Notes: generated from the sequence alone by a model not told the origin. A DNA stretch of 39,101 nucleotides from Bacteroidaceae bacterium (GCA_017557475.1 JAFYYO010000108.1:1-39101), one strand, 5' to 3'. Shown: positions 1 to 8,305, counted from the first letter of the stretch. Numbers and translations are program-made.

Positions 1-310
1 CTCCACTGCCGATGGCGCTCGCAACTACAGCAGTTGTGATTCTCTCCTGCTCGGCAGCAAATGCGGTGCCCACACCTTCCCCTTCATGGATGTTCACAAT
101 GAGACGGCAGTCGTGGAGCACGAAGCTACGACCAGCAAGATAAGCGAAGACCAACTCTTCTACTGCAACCAGCGTGGCATTTCAACAGAAGAAGCCGTCT
201 CCCTCATTGTTAACGGCTACGCAAAAGAAGTTATAAACAAGCTCCCGATGGAGTTTGCAGTCGAAGCCCAGAAACTTCTCGGAGTCAGCCTCGAAGGCGC
301 TGTCGGCTAA
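1..310 (+). CDS. sufB: SufB, Fe-S cluster assembly scaffold (3' end only)
   Basis: The window opens inside this gene (frame starts at base 2) and shows about the last 102 codons, ending at TAA 308-310. The visible segment matches the SufB C-terminus: a [17 protein letters not shown] stretch, then [29 protein letters not shown] and [13 protein letters not shown]. SufB forms the SufBC2D scaffold on which Fe-S clusters are built from SufS-derived sulfur. In most Bacteroidetes sufC follows directly; here the next gene is a convergent symporter gene 7 bp away, and sufC lies at 26482. The 5' part and promoter are outside the window. Confidence 0.95.
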   Translation, partial: STADGARNYSSCDSLLLGSKCGAHTFPFMDVHNETAVVEHEATTSKISEDQLFYCNQRGISTEEAVSLIVNGYAKEVINKLPMEFAVEAQKLLGVSLEGAVG

Positions 311-317
311 CCGCGAC

Positions 318-1676
318 TTAGTTATCTTCCATTCCCTCGTCAAGACGACCGCCCCAGAGATATTTGTCAGTCTCGCGAGCGGCGACTCCACTAAGCAGGA
401 GCAAAGCAACAAGATTGGGAATGGTCATCAGAGCGTTCATCGTGTCGGCGATGTTCCAGATGACATCAAGGCTGATAATGCTGCCGAAGAACAAAGCCAC
501 AATGTAAAGAATACGGTAGAAACGATTGATGCGCTGGTGCTCAATGTAGTTGACGGCACTCTCTCCATAGTAGCTCCAACCAAGGATGGTGCTGAAGGCA
601 AAAGTCAGTATGCCGAAGGTGAGCAACGGTGCGCCTACATACGGAATCTTAGAGAACGCCACCTTCGTCAGCGCTGCACCGTCGGCATAGCTGATGTCGG
701 GATAAGCCAAGATACTGCTAACAAGCACAAGACCTGTGAGTGCGCAGATGATGACGGTGTCCCAGAACGTTCCCGTGCTTGACACCAATGCTTGTCGAAC
801 CGGGTTACGCGTCTGAGCCGCTGCTGCCACAATGGGAGCACTGCCCATGCCACTCTCGTTTGAGAACAGGCCTCGAGCTATACCGTAGCGAGCCGCCATC
901 ATCACCGTAGCTCCCACAAAGCCGCCACCTGCCGCCATAGGATTGAAGGCAGACTCTACTATGAGCTGCACTGCAGGCCATACAAAACCGCTGTTCATGC
1001 AGAGTATCACCACACAGCCTATCACATAAAGCGCCGCCATGAAGGGCACAAATATGGTACAAACACGGGCGATGGACTTCACGCCGCCCATGATGACGAG
1101 CGCCGTAAGCACACAAATAAAGACACCTACTATCCATGTTGGGACGCCAAAGGTCTCGTTTGCCAGCAGAGCAATAGAGTTAGCTTGCACAGTACAGCCG
1201 ATGCCAAAGCTGGCCAGAGCGGTGAAGATAGCAAAGAGAAGCGCCAGCCATTTCATCCCAAGGCCGAGTTCCAAGGCGTACATCGGTCCTCCGTAGGTCC
1301 GCCCGTCATTTCCTTTTACCCGATACTTCACTGCCAGCAAGCCTTCTGCATACTTCGTAGCCATACCGAAGATGCCCGTCAGCCAGCACCAAAGCACAGC
1401 TCCCGGTCCACCCAAAGCCACTGCTGTTGCTACGCCCACGATGTTACCTGTGCCGATAGTTGCAGCAAGAGCAGTCGCCAAAGCGCCGAACTGCGACACA
1501 TCGCCAGCTGCCTCCTTGTCTTTCTTTACAGATAGACGGATTCCTGTCAACAGCCGCCTTTGCGGGATGCGAAGCCTGAAGGTGAGGAACACATGCGTTC
1601 CAAGCAGCAGTATAACCATTGGCCAGCCCCAAAGAACAGAGCTAAGCAGAGAGAAAAGGTTGTTAATTGCGTCCAT
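318..1676 (-). CDS. AGCS-family alanine/glycine:cation symporter
   Basis: A 452-residue, very hydrophobic protein of the alanine or glycine:cation symporter (AGCS) family, which imports small neutral amino acids with sodium across the inner membrane. The family signature is clear near residues 63-95 (GALATALAATIGTGNIVG, then a Gly-rich GGPGAVLW stretch), followed by YGGPMYALE, an FSNESGMGSAPI segment and a C-terminal FSTILGWSYYGE helix. Length is normal for the family. It begins 18 bp downstream of the GH43 stop and is probably the last gene of a YeaQ-GH43-AGCS transcript. It ends 7 bp from the convergent sufB stop, with no room for a dedicated terminator. The substrate (Ala or Gly) cannot be decided from sequence. 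Confidence 0.93.
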   Translation of the reverse strand: MDAINNLFSLLSSVLWGWPMVILLLGTHVFLTFRLRIPQRRLLTGIRLSVKKDKEAAGDVSQFGALATALAATIGTGNIVGVATAVALGGPGAVLWCWLTGIFGMATKYAEGLLAVKYRVKGNDGRTYGGPMYALELGLGMKWLALLFAIFTALASFGIGCTVQANSIALLANETFGVPTWIVGVFICVLTALVIMGGVKSIARVCTIFVPFMAALYVIGCVVILCMNSGFVWPAVQLIVESAFNPMAAGGGFVGATVMMAARYGIARGLFSNESGMGSAPIVAAAAQTRNPVRQALVSSTGTFWDTVIICALTGLVLVSSILAYPDISYADGAALTKVAFSKIPYVGAPLLTFGILTFAFSTILGWSYYGESAVNYIEHQRINRFYRILYIVALFFGSIISLDVIWNIADTMNALMTIPNLVALLLLSGVAARETDKYLWGGRLDEGMEDN

Positions 1677-1694
1677 CTGTTGTCTTTGTATTAG

Positions 1695-2708
1695 TTACGG
1701 CCGCCATTCTTCGGTCCAAGGAATCGTTATGCGGTCGGTCTGAGGATTGATGTCGATAGGGAGCCAGAAATAGCGACTGTCGGATAGGTTGCGGGGATGC
1801 CACTCGTCGAAGAGTGCGACAAGACGTCCGTCGGGCAGTGGCAGCACATAGGTACTCTGCCCCAGATAGGTTTTCTCACCACCTTCGCTGATGCAGGGAT
1901 TACCCAGCATCGTCCACTCACCCAAGAGGCTGTCGGCCACGGCCAAGTCGGCTTCGTTAGGCGCCCAACCCGTGCAACCGCTGGAGAGCAAGTAGTACTT
2001 GCCTTTGTATTTAAATACGGCAGGAGCCTCACGCGCCTTGCCGATGAGCACACGGCTGAAGGTGCCGTCGCATTGCAAATAGTCGGGTGTCAAACGATTG
2101 ACGTGCAGCGTCTGATTCTCCTCTGATGAACTCAGCTGATAGGCTGTGCCGTCGTCATCCACAAAGAGTGTCTGGTCGCGACTCATGGCGCCATTGGGAC
2201 GGAAACTCCCAAGATAACGGAACGGTCCAGTAGGTGTATCACTCACAGCCACACCAGCACAGGCCTTGCGATAGTCAGGACTCTCAGCGTGTATCCACAT
2301 TACAAACTGACGGGTTTTCTCGTTATAGATCACCTTTGGGCGCTCGACGACTCTCGATGGATGCAAGTCGCTCTTCAGGTCATCAGGTTCTGGTTTCAGC
2401 ACGACGCCTTCGAACTTCCACGTCACAAGGTCGCGACTACTATAACAATTGACGCCGCCCATTATCACACGCTCAAGCCTGGACACAGGCTCTTGCGACG
2501 TACCGCCGCCTTTATTCTCGCCGTACCAGTAGTAAGTACCTTCGTAATACAGGATGCCACCGCCGTGAGCGTTGATGAAGTTCCCGTCTGTGTCCTTCCA
2601 GCGAGCTTTCTGCTTCAGGACGGGCCCCTCATAAGTATCCTGTGCCGACAGCGTTCCGAAAAGCGCAAAAGCCATCATGATTGCCACAAATAACCGCCTC
2701 ATCTTCAT
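1695..2708 (-). CDS. Glycoside hydrolase family 43 protein (GH43_34/24-like)
   Basis: A 337-residue secreted enzyme with a signal peptide (LFVAIMMAFALFGTLSAQ). After it, the protein is a single five-bladed propeller of GH43 type: DTDGNFINAHGGGILYY with the putative catalytic base region, RDQTLFVDDDGTAY with the pKa-tuning Asp, and KAREAPAVFKYKGKYYLL with the candidate general acid Glu. These motifs fit the GH43 subfamilies that include exo-beta-1,3-galactosidases and related arabinofuranosidases. It therefore probably trims galactose or arabinose from pectin side chains or arabinogalactan. There is no extra carbohydrate-binding module. The start follows YeaQ by 11 bp and the stop precedes the AGCS gene by 18 bp, so it is operonic. 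Subfamily and substrate are inferred. Confidence 0.85.
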   Translation of the reverse strand: MKMRRLFVAIMMAFALFGTLSAQDTYEGPVLKQKARWKDTDGNFINAHGGGILYYEGTYYWYGENKGGGTSQEPVSRLERVIMGGVNCYSSRDLVTWKFEGVVLKPEPDDLKSDLHPSRVVERPKVIYNEKTRQFVMWIHAESPDYRKACAGVAVSDTPTGPFRYLGSFRPNGAMSRDQTLFVDDDGTAYQLSSSEENQTLHVNRLTPDYLQCDGTFSRVLIGKAREAPAVFKYKGKYYLLSSGCTGWAPNEADLAVADSLLGEWTMLGNPCISEGGEKTYLGQSTYVLPLPDGRLVALFDEWHPRNLSDSRYFWLPIDINPQTDRITIPWTEEWRP

Positions 2709-2719
2709 ATTTCCTTTTG

Positions 2720-2983
2720 TTAATCAAATAGTTTCTGCCATATCCACAGCACCGTTACAGCACCTACGACGCAGAAAACGAAGTTCGTGAGATAGCCCTT
2801 ACCGAGCAGTTCTATGTTCAGCAGGTGGCTGATGAAGGTTCCGGCATAGCTGCCGACAATGCCCATGATGAGGTTCATACAGCATCCTTTGCCTTCACCT
2901 CTCATAATACGATTGGAGATGTAGCCGATGAAGATACCCGTGAGTATCGGCCAAGCCGTGAATTCCGCAATGTGTTCCAACAT
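2720..2983 (-). CDS. GlsB/YeaQ/YmgE family small membrane protein
   Basis: An 87-residue protein with three hydrophobic helices: PILTGIFIGYISNRI, then GKGCCMNLIMGIVGSYAGTFI, then a C-terminal LTNFVFCVVGAVTVLWIW. The Gly-rich pattern IxGxxGSxxGxxI is that of the transglycosylase-associated (Transgly_assoc) family, annotated as general-stress membrane proteins of unknown biochemical function. The length is typical. A -7 box (TATCTTTG on the minus strand, 3034-3041) lies about 50 bp upstream, so this is likely the first gene of a transcript that continues into GH43 and AGCS. Nothing links it to sugar use. Confidence 0.85.
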   Translation of the reverse strand: MLEHIAEFTAWPILTGIFIGYISNRIMRGEGKGCCMNLIMGIVGSYAGTFISHLLNIELLGKGYLTNFVFCVVGAVTVLWIWQKLFD

Positions 2984-3033
2984 ATCTCTTATCTATATCA
3001 CTCGCAACAATACCGATTGTCGCATCTCTGCTG

Positions 3034-3041
3034 CAAAGATA
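3034..3041 (-). promoter_or_regulatory. -7 promoter box for the YeaQ-GH43-AGCS unit
   Basis: Reads TATCTTTG on the minus strand, matching the Bacteroidetes -7 consensus TAnnTTTG, about 50 nt upstream of the 2983 start. No good -33 TTTG is seen at 19-20 bp. Confidence 0.6.
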
Positions 3042-3048
3042 CGAAAAA

Positions 3049-3083
3049 GTTTAGAGTTTAGTGTTCAGTGTTTAGAGTTTTTT
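3049..3083. repeat. Heptad tract (5 x 7 bp, GTTTAGA type)
   Basis: Five consecutive 7-mers start at 3049, 3056, 3063, 3070 and 3077; units 1 and 4 are both GTTTAGA and unit 3 is GTTCAGT. It sits between the HU-like stop and the YeaQ promoter. One of a series of 35-bp tracts in the window with the same period and copy number but different 7-mers. Confidence 0.85.
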
Positions 3084-3085
3084 TT

Positions 3086-3721
3086 CTACACTCTCAAAAT
3101 ATAGACGCGATGGCTGCCGCGACCTTGCCTGACAAGCAGCGCATCGTCCCCTTCGCTCCAAGAGTGCAGCTCTTTCCGTGCTGCGGTAAGAGGCATGGCA
3201 GCAAGTTCCGCATACTTCATGCCACCGATGAAAGGCGTCGCGCTCAGGTATGCCGTCAGTCTTGCCTGGCGCTGTTCGAGTGTATAGGGACTTGCGTTGG
3301 GACGTATGGTGTCCCTGTAGGGCGAACGTTGCAAGTCGCAGTTGTCATCGATGTTGCGAACGAGTTCCCTGTCGGGACGGAAACTGACGCCTCCCACACA
3401 GATGCTCCTCGCATTGCGATGGGCTCTGTCCTCGATTTCGTCGGCCTGTTCCGCCTCATGCTTCATGGCAAGCCTCGGGGTGAAAGTGCCCAAACCATCG
3501 ATATGGAGCGAGGCTCCCCTCTCGCCCATCAGTTCTCCCATACAGTCCACCACATGCATCAGCACGCCCTCCACCAAGCCACGCTCGAAACCGCTATGGC
3601 GTGCAATGTGATTCACTAAATCTTCGTGCGACAGAGATTGCAAGCCAATCAGCCTGGGAAAAAGTCGCTCCCGACCATCCTCATACGGGATGTTCATCTC
3701 TTCCATTACATAATGTGCCAT
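3086..3721 (-). CDS. HU-like DNA-binding protein (Bacteroidetes HU-type)
   Basis: A 211-residue protein whose first ~140 residues match the HU-like fold common in Bacteroidetes: an N-terminal helical pair (SHEDLVNHIARHSGFERGLVEGVLMHVVDCMGE, shown here only as motif description: LVNHIARHSGF), then a Gly-rich beta turn GASLHIDGLGTFTP in place of the bacterial HU signature. The last ~60 residues (TPFIGGMKYAELAAMPLTAA onward) resemble the short C-terminal Ig-like or SH3-like tail of HU-HIG proteins. Such proteins are thought to bind DNA; their targets are mostly unknown. No signal peptide. The gene stands alone, with a strong hairpin in its leader (3743-3779) and a heptad tract just after its stop. 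Confidence 0.72.
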   Translation of the reverse strand: MAHYVMEEMNIPYEDGRERLFPRLIGLQSLSHEDLVNHIARHSGFERGLVEGVLMHVVDCMGELMGERGASLHIDGLGTFTPRLAMKHEAEQADEIEDRAHRNARSICVGGVSFRPDRELVRNIDDNCDLQRSPYRDTIRPNASPYTLEQRQARLTAYLSATPFIGGMKYAELAAMPLTAARKELHSWSEGDDALLVRQGRGSHRVYILRV

Positions 3722-3742
3722 AATTTCACTTGTTTAAATATC

Positions 3743-3779
3743 CAGGCAGGCATGGGAGTCGTTTCCCATACCCTACCTG
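3743..3779 (-). promoter_or_regulatory. Long stem-loop in the 5' leader of the HU-like gene
   Basis: CATGGGA (3751-3757) pairs with TCCCATA (3764-3770) around a 6-nt loop, and outer CAGG (3743-3746) pairs with CCTG (3776-3779). It begins 22 nt upstream of the HU-like ATG. No T-run follows it in the direction of transcription, so it looks more like an RNA regulatory structure or an operator than a terminator. Confidence 0.5.
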
Positions 3780-3853
3780 ATATTATATACGGAAGAGTGC
3801 AGAAATGTAAACCCCTAAAGGCTATTTTTTTCGAAAAGCGTGCTTAATTCTTG

Positions 3854-3933
3854 CATCGCAAGCTGCGATTGTAAAGACGCAAGTTGCAACTGAAGAATCG
3901 CAAGCTGCGTCCCTACAAACGCAACTTGCGATT
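3854..3933. repeat. Palindrome array 1 (family A, 21-bp period, 4 units)
   Basis: Four 17-bp near-palindromes with cores at 3857, 3878, 3899 and 3920 (CGCAAGCTGCG / CGCAACTTGCG type), separated by 4-nt spacers, with an exact 21-bp period. It starts 21 bp downstream of the beta-glucuronidase-like stop codon. Arms vary, but the last unit is close to the family consensus AAACGCAACTTGCGTTT. The remaining sequence from 3780 to 3853 holds only a weak -7-like TACATTTC (3802-3809, minus) that could serve the HU-like gene. Confidence 0.9.
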
Positions 3934-3954
3934 TAAGATTGTAATGAGTCTAAT

Positions 3955-5787
3955 TCAAGGATTCTTCTTGCCTTCGTACCAATCACGAAGCACATAGAAC
4001 GCTTTTTTGCGCTTTCCCTGGTCGGAGAAGAGACCTTTACGATTGAAGCCGTCCTGTATTCCAGGCAGGGGACGACGCGGCGAACGGAAGTCCTTGAGCA
4101 CCCATGGGCAAGTGCCGGCAAGGCCCTCAATCTTGTCGAGCATAGCGAGGTTCTCGCGATAGAGGTTCTCTTGGAACTCCTCCGTCCAGCGCTGACCTTT
4201 GTCGCCATGCAGGCCCGCCTTGGCCCCACCCCCGAATTCGCTGATGATAACGGGCTTCTCGTAGGGTATCTCCCACTTCATCTTGGGTGCATCATTCACG
4301 TCGCGATACCAGCCGATGTATTGGTTGAAGCTGACCACATCAACGTATTTGTTCATGTTGTCCTGCAGGCGATTCACGTAGTTGGACGCGCCTGTCACCT
4401 CCATAGCCATCGAGATGAGGCGGGTAGAGTCGAGGCCTCGTGCCGTCTGGGCAAGTCGGCCGAGGAACTTGTCGCGTGCGTCGCTGTGGGGTGTCTCGTT
4501 GGCAAGCGACCAGATGATGACTGCGGCACGGTTGTGGTCACGCCGAATCATGTCGGTAAGTTGCCGTTCCGCGTTAGCATAGGTCTCCTCGTTCTGCCAT
4601 GAGATGGTCCAATAGACAGGAATCTCCGACCAGAGGAGGAAGCCTTGCCGCTCTGCCTCGCGCACAGCATGCTCGTTGTGGGGATAATGGGCCAAGCGGA
4701 TGAAGTTGCATCCCAACTGGCGTGCCCAGCCGAGCAGCGTGTCGGCATCGGCGGCGCAATTGCATCGGCGACTCGTGTAGGCTGTCTCTTCGTGCGAGCA
4801 GACACCGCGCAGGAAGATGGGTTTGCCGTTGAGCAGGAGCTGCCGTCCACGCGTCTCGATGGTGCGGAAACCTATCTCGTCCTTGATGGTCTCATTGCCC
4901 ATCGAGATCTCCACATCATATAGTTTGGGGTTCTCGGGCGACCAAAGCTTAAGTGAAGAACTAAGAGTGACGAGTGAAGAATTGATTTCACCTTTGTCGT
5001 CGGTAGTGAACTTCTGCTTTATCTTCAGTTCTGGGATGCACAGAGTGACGTCCTGTCCTGCTGCGGGCTTGTTCAACTTCAGCGAGAAGTTCAGGTAGCG
5101 CTTCTTGCCCTTGACAGCTGTCTTGTCCAGCTGCAACGAGTAGTCTTCGACATAAGTCTCGGGTACGCTGAGCAGGAGCACGTCGCGCGTGATGCCGCCA
5201 TAGTTCCACCAGTCGAAGATAAGCGTGGGAACATTGTCCTTGTGACGTTTGTTGTCAATCTTCACAATGACGAAGTTCTTGCCTTTATGCACGATGTCTG
5301 TCACGTCATAACAGAAAGGCGTGAAGCCTCCGACATGTCGCCCCGCCTTCTTACCGTTTACATAGACGATAGCCTCATAGTTCACGGCACCGAAGTAGAG
5401 CAGGAAACGTCTGTTGTCTGTCGTCCCTTGACTGTCGTCAACCTCAAAGTTGCGTTTCATCCAGATAGTTCCCTCGTAGAGGAACAACTGCTCCGATTGC
5501 GTGTTCCAGTCACCTGGCACGTGCAAGGTGGGACAAGCGTCGAAGTCATACTCCACCAAGTCCGAAGGCTTTTGCGGTTTTGCATTGATGAAGTAGCCCC
5601 AGTTCGTCGGGTTCATGCGGTAGTCGTAGTAGCCCTGTTCCTGTGTATCGACGAAGTAGTTCCACTCGCCATTCAGCGATACAGCCTGCCTGGCATACAC
5701 ATTTTGCGGAGTCGCCACCTCTGTCTGAGCCTTCGCACCGATTGCGGCAACAAAGGCAAGCGTCATCATGATATGCTTTCTTTTCAT
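3955..5787 (-). CDS. GH2 beta-glucuronidase-like enzyme
   Basis: A 610-residue secreted GH2 enzyme with signal peptide IMMTLAFVAAIGAKAQ. Order: sugar-binding jelly roll (about 30-210), Ig-like domain (about 210-315), TIM barrel (about 315-605). The acid/base Glu431 is in IIWSLANET and the nucleophile Glu517 is in IISEFGGGA. Asn582-Arg-Lys584 near the C-terminus matches the N-x-K motif that binds the glucuronate carboxylate in beta-glucuronidases, which favours glucuronidase over galactosidase activity. It would remove GlcA from pectin or arabinogalactan side chains. Two 35-bp heptad tracts lie inside the gene, at residues about 115-127 and 268-279, both in predicted loops. It is the last gene of the operon, 37 bp after GH28-CE12. 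Confidence 0.9.
   Translation of the reverse strand: MKRKHIMMTLAFVAAIGAKAQTEVATPQNVYARQAVSLNGEWNYFVDTQEQGYYDYRMNPTNWGYFINAKPQKPSDLVEYDFDACPTLHVPGDWNTQSEQLFLYEGTIWMKRNFEVDDSQGTTDNRRFLLYFGAVNYEAIVYVNGKKAGRHVGGFTPFCYDVTDIVHKGKNFVIVKIDNKRHKDNVPTLIFDWWNYGGITRDVLLLSVPETYVEDYSLQLDKTAVKGKKRYLNFSLKLNKPAAGQDVTLCIPELKIKQKFTTDDKGEINSSLVTLSSSLKLWSPENPKLYDVEISMGNETIKDEIGFRTIETRGRQLLLNGKPIFLRGVCSHEETAYTSRRCNCAADADTLLGWARQLGCNFIRLAHYPHNEHAVREAERQGFLLWSEIPVYWTISWQNEETYANAERQLTDMIRRDHNRAAVIIWSLANETPHSDARDKFLGRLAQTARGLDSTRLISMAMEVTGASNYVNRLQDNMNKYVDVVSFNQYIGWYRDVNDAPKMKWEIPYEKPVIISEFGGGAKAGLHGDKGQRWTEEFQENLYRENLAMLDKIEGLAGTCPWVLKDFRSPRRPLPGIQDGFNRKGLFSDQGKRKKAFYVLRDWYEGKKNP
4951..4985. repeat. Heptad tract inside the GH2 gene (GAGTGAA type)
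   Basis: Five 7-mers start at 4951, 4958, 4965, 4972 and 4979 (AAGTGAA, GAACTAA and GAGTGAA types). Read on the coding strand it gives a Ser/Leu/Thr-rich loop at about residues 268-279 of the beta-glucuronidase-like protein, between Ig-domain strands. Confidence 0.8.
5409..5443. repeat. Heptad tract inside the GH2 gene (GTCTGTC type)
   Basis: Five 7-mers start at 5409, 5416, 5423, 5430 and 5437 (GTCTGTT, GTCTGTC and GACTGTC types). The coding strand gives VDDSQGTTDNRRF at residues 116-128, where related GH2 proteins have a short loop ahead of the LLYFGAVNYEA strand. Confidence 0.72.
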
Positions 5788-5824
5788 CTTTTAAACTAAT
5801 TATATTATGGTTAAACAATTCGTG

Positions 5825-8305
5825 TCAGTTTCCATCAGGCTTAGTCATATTCTGCTTGTTGGCAGGATACCATTGGAACGCATCAGGGTCATCGGGATGA
5901 CGAGGATCGAAGTCTTGCCAGTCTTCACGCAGGTACTGAACGATAGGAAGCTTTAGTTGCTTCATCCCCATCACGACCATCTTCGCCACCTCATAGGCTC
6001 CGTAGGGGTTGAAGTGCGTGTTGTCCGCCAAAGCCTTCTCTTGTCCAGGGAAGGTATTTGCAGGATAGTGGACCAACGCTTTCTTGCTACCCTCGAAGCC
6101 AAGGGTTTCGAAGAAGTCGCGTGTCATGTCGTGCAGCTCTATCACAGGCACGCCTTCTCTCCTGGCCACCTCGCGCATGGCATCGGGATAGTCACCGTGC
6201 GTCTCCTGAATCTTTGTGTGCGTGGCATCGTCGAAACTGCGACGCTGAGTCGGAGTAACGAAGATGGGGATGCCGCCTGCTGTCCTAACCTGGTCGACGA
6301 AAAGCTTCAACTGGTACTGAAAACTATACCATGCACCATCGCCTGCTCCGTGTTCTTTCTGATCATTATGGCCAAACTCACAGAGGACGTAGTCGCCTGC
6401 CTTCAGCATCGAAAGCACCTTCTCCAACCTATGACTTGCCATAAAGGAACGCAACGAGAGTCCACTCTCCGCATGATTCGAGATGGCCACCCTGTCTGTG
6501 AACCATCGGGGAATCATCTGCCCCCACGAAGCCCAGGGTTCCTCCTCTTGATCTACCACGGTAGAGTTGCCACATAGGAAGATGGTGGTAGCTGTGGTGT
6601 CGGGTTCAATGCGGACAGACTCAACGGCAGGGGCTGTACCGCTGAACTCAAGGGAGAGTTGATCATCCCAATTCAAATAATCAACTTCGCGAGGCTTAAG
6701 GCTTACCTTTTTTCCCTCGCCAATAAATGGAGAGCGCTTGCTGACGATGAAGCTGAAGGTCTGGAACTGCCCTTTGCGGGTAGTGCTGCTCTCAACCATG
6801 AGCCTGCGCGACTCTGCCCTCACGACCGTATGCGCAGCCCTTTTCTTGGAGCCTAACGTGACCGTCACCTTGTAGTTGCCGTCAGCTACGGCCTGAGTCC
6901 AAGCAGACCCCAAAGACTCCTCCAAACCTCCCCAAGGGGAGGCTTTTTGCTTTAAGTCCTCCCCCTTTAGGGGGGAGTTAGAGGGAGTCCTGCAGTTCTC
7001 GAAGGTAAAGCCCTCGAGCTTGTACTTGTCCGACTCACCCACGTCGAAGAAGTTGTCTGTATCAACGTCTATGTTGCGGAAGGTGATGTCGTTGCACAGA
7101 GAAATAGGCATGTCGGGACGGTCGCCTGGCTGATAGAACTGCGTCCAGGGACGCACGACGAGGAACGAGGCACAAGAGCCAGTGACGTTCTCTATGCGTA
7201 TCTTTTCGTAGTGCTGAGGCGTGTCGGGACGCATCTTGAGCCACAGGACGCGATTGACTGAGCTGATATGTATGTCGGAAAGCACGATGTTCCAGTCGTG
7301 GATGGACTCCGAGCCGAGCGTCAAACATCCATGTGTCTTGCCATAACGGCATTTCTTGACCAAGACATTATAGACAGGGCCGTTGTCTGGGTCTTTGTCT
7401 GCCCATGTTCCCTTACCTCCTTTTAGCACCACAGCATCATCGTTCACTTGCATATAACAGCCATGCACCAACACATCGTGGCACACATCGAGGTCTATGG
7501 CATCGCTCGACGGGGCCCCATGCTCTTTCGTGTCACCAGGAGGGACAATTCCTTTCGTAGGTGCATAGATGAAGTTGTCGAGGTATCGCACATGCTCACA
7601 CCGATACAGATGATTCGTCCAGAAGGGAGAGTTGATGAGATTGACATCCTGAACGGTCACGTTCTTGCAGTTCGAAAGATAGACAAGCCGAGGTCGCATT
7701 GCCTCCAGATTGGTGCATGCCTTGTTGTACATGCGCCTATACCAGAATTCCTCCCAGTAGTTGAAGCCGTTTCCATCGATACAGCTCGAGGGTGAAGGGA
7801 TACCTGTCTCGCTTGGCGTCTCTTCCCAATTAAGTCGAGCTCCGTCGCCCAGGATGCAGAAGCCGTCCAGTCCGTCAGCATTGATGAGTGCTGCAAAGTA
7901 CTGTAAAGTCTGTCCTTCCATACGTGTCTGCAATAGTTGGAAATCGCGTATACGGTCCGAGCCCTTTAGTCGTCCTTTTACATAGAGGTGCGTTCCCTGC
8001 TTGAAGAAGAGTGAGCCGGAGAGGAACGTCCCTTCTGGAATGACAACTACACCTCCGCCTTCGCTGGCACATTGGTCTATCACGGCTTGTATTTTTGCCG
8101 TCTGCAAGAGCGTCGAATCATGCTTCACCCCATAGTCCGTGATGACATATTGCTTGCCAAGTGTCCCCACATCCACCTTTGTAGTGTTACTGAAGAAAGC
8201 ATCCATCACACTACCATCTGGCCAGAGCATCTGCTGTCCTTGGGGCTTTGCACTGAGACTCAATGCAAACATTACAATAAGTGACAGGAAGAGTATCTTT
8301 TTCAT
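5825..8305 (-). CDS. GH28 polygalacturonase fused to CE12-type SGNH acetylesterase
   Basis: An 826-residue secreted two-enzyme protein (signal peptide FLSLIVMFALSLSAK). Residues about 45-438 are a GH28 parallel beta-helix with SSDAIDLD (266-273), NDDAVVLKGG (288-297), YGKTHGCLTLG (321-331) and LWLKMR (354-359), equivalent to the NTD, DD, GHG and RIK motifs; this suits exo-galacturonase action on rhamnogalacturonan. Residues about 465-560 are the small beta domain usual in Bacteroidetes rhamnogalacturonan acetylesterases. Residues about 572-780 are the SGNH esterase: nucleophile Ser581 in CGNST, GHND at 645-648, and Asp761/His764 in DNTHFNP. Residues about 440-465, between the halves, are translated from a palindromic element (6915-6989). 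The start overlaps the upstream stop by 4 nt (ATGA), so translation is coupled. Confidence 0.93.
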   Translation of the reverse strand: MKKILFLSLIVMFALSLSAKPQGQQMLWPDGSVMDAFFSNTTKVDVGTLGKQYVITDYGVKHDSTLLQTAKIQAVIDQCASEGGGVVVIPEGTFLSGSLFFKQGTHLYVKGRLKGSDRIRDFQLLQTRMEGQTLQYFAALINADGLDGFCILGDGARLNWEETPSETGIPSPSSCIDGNGFNYWEEFWYRRMYNKACTNLEAMRPRLVYLSNCKNVTVQDVNLINSPFWTNHLYRCEHVRYLDNFIYAPTKGIVPPGDTKEHGAPSSDAIDLDVCHDVLVHGCYMQVNDDAVVLKGGKGTWADKDPDNGPVYNVLVKKCRYGKTHGCLTLGSESIHDWNIVLSDIHISSVNRVLWLKMRPDTPQHYEKIRIENVTGSCASFLVVRPWTQFYQPGDRPDMPISLCNDITFRNIDVDTDNFFDVGESDKYKLEGFTFENCRTPSNSPLKGEDLKQKASPWGGLEESLGSAWTQAVADGNYKVTVTLGSKKRAAHTVVRAESRRLMVESSTTRKGQFQTFSFIVSKRSPFIGEGKKVSLKPREVDYLNWDDQLSLEFSGTAPAVESVRIEPDTTATTIFLCGNSTVVDQEEEPWASWGQMIPRWFTDRVAISNHAESGLSLRSFMASHRLEKVLSMLKAGDYVLCEFGHNDQKEHGAGDGAWYSFQYQLKLFVDQVRTAGGIPIFVTPTQRRSFDDATHTKIQETHGDYPDAMREVARREGVPVIELHDMTRDFFETLGFEGSKKALVHYPANTFPGQEKALADNTHFNPYGAYEVAKMVVMGMKQLKLPIVQYLREDWQDFDPRHPDDPDAFQWYPANKQNMTKPDGN
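6915..6989 (-). repeat. Y-shaped palindromic element, copy B (in frame in GH28-CE12)
   Basis: An outer inverted repeat (GACTCC at 6915-6920 and GGAGTC at 6984-6989) encloses two hairpins, CCTCCCC-AA-GGGGAGG (6927-6942) and CTCCCCC-TTTA-GGGGGGAG (6959-6977). Read on the minus strand it shares TCTAACTCCCCCCTAAAGGG with the element at 28444-28527, with the same outer-stem, hairpin, hairpin plan. It is open in the host frame and encodes a peptide containing SNSPLKGE. Confidence 0.85.
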
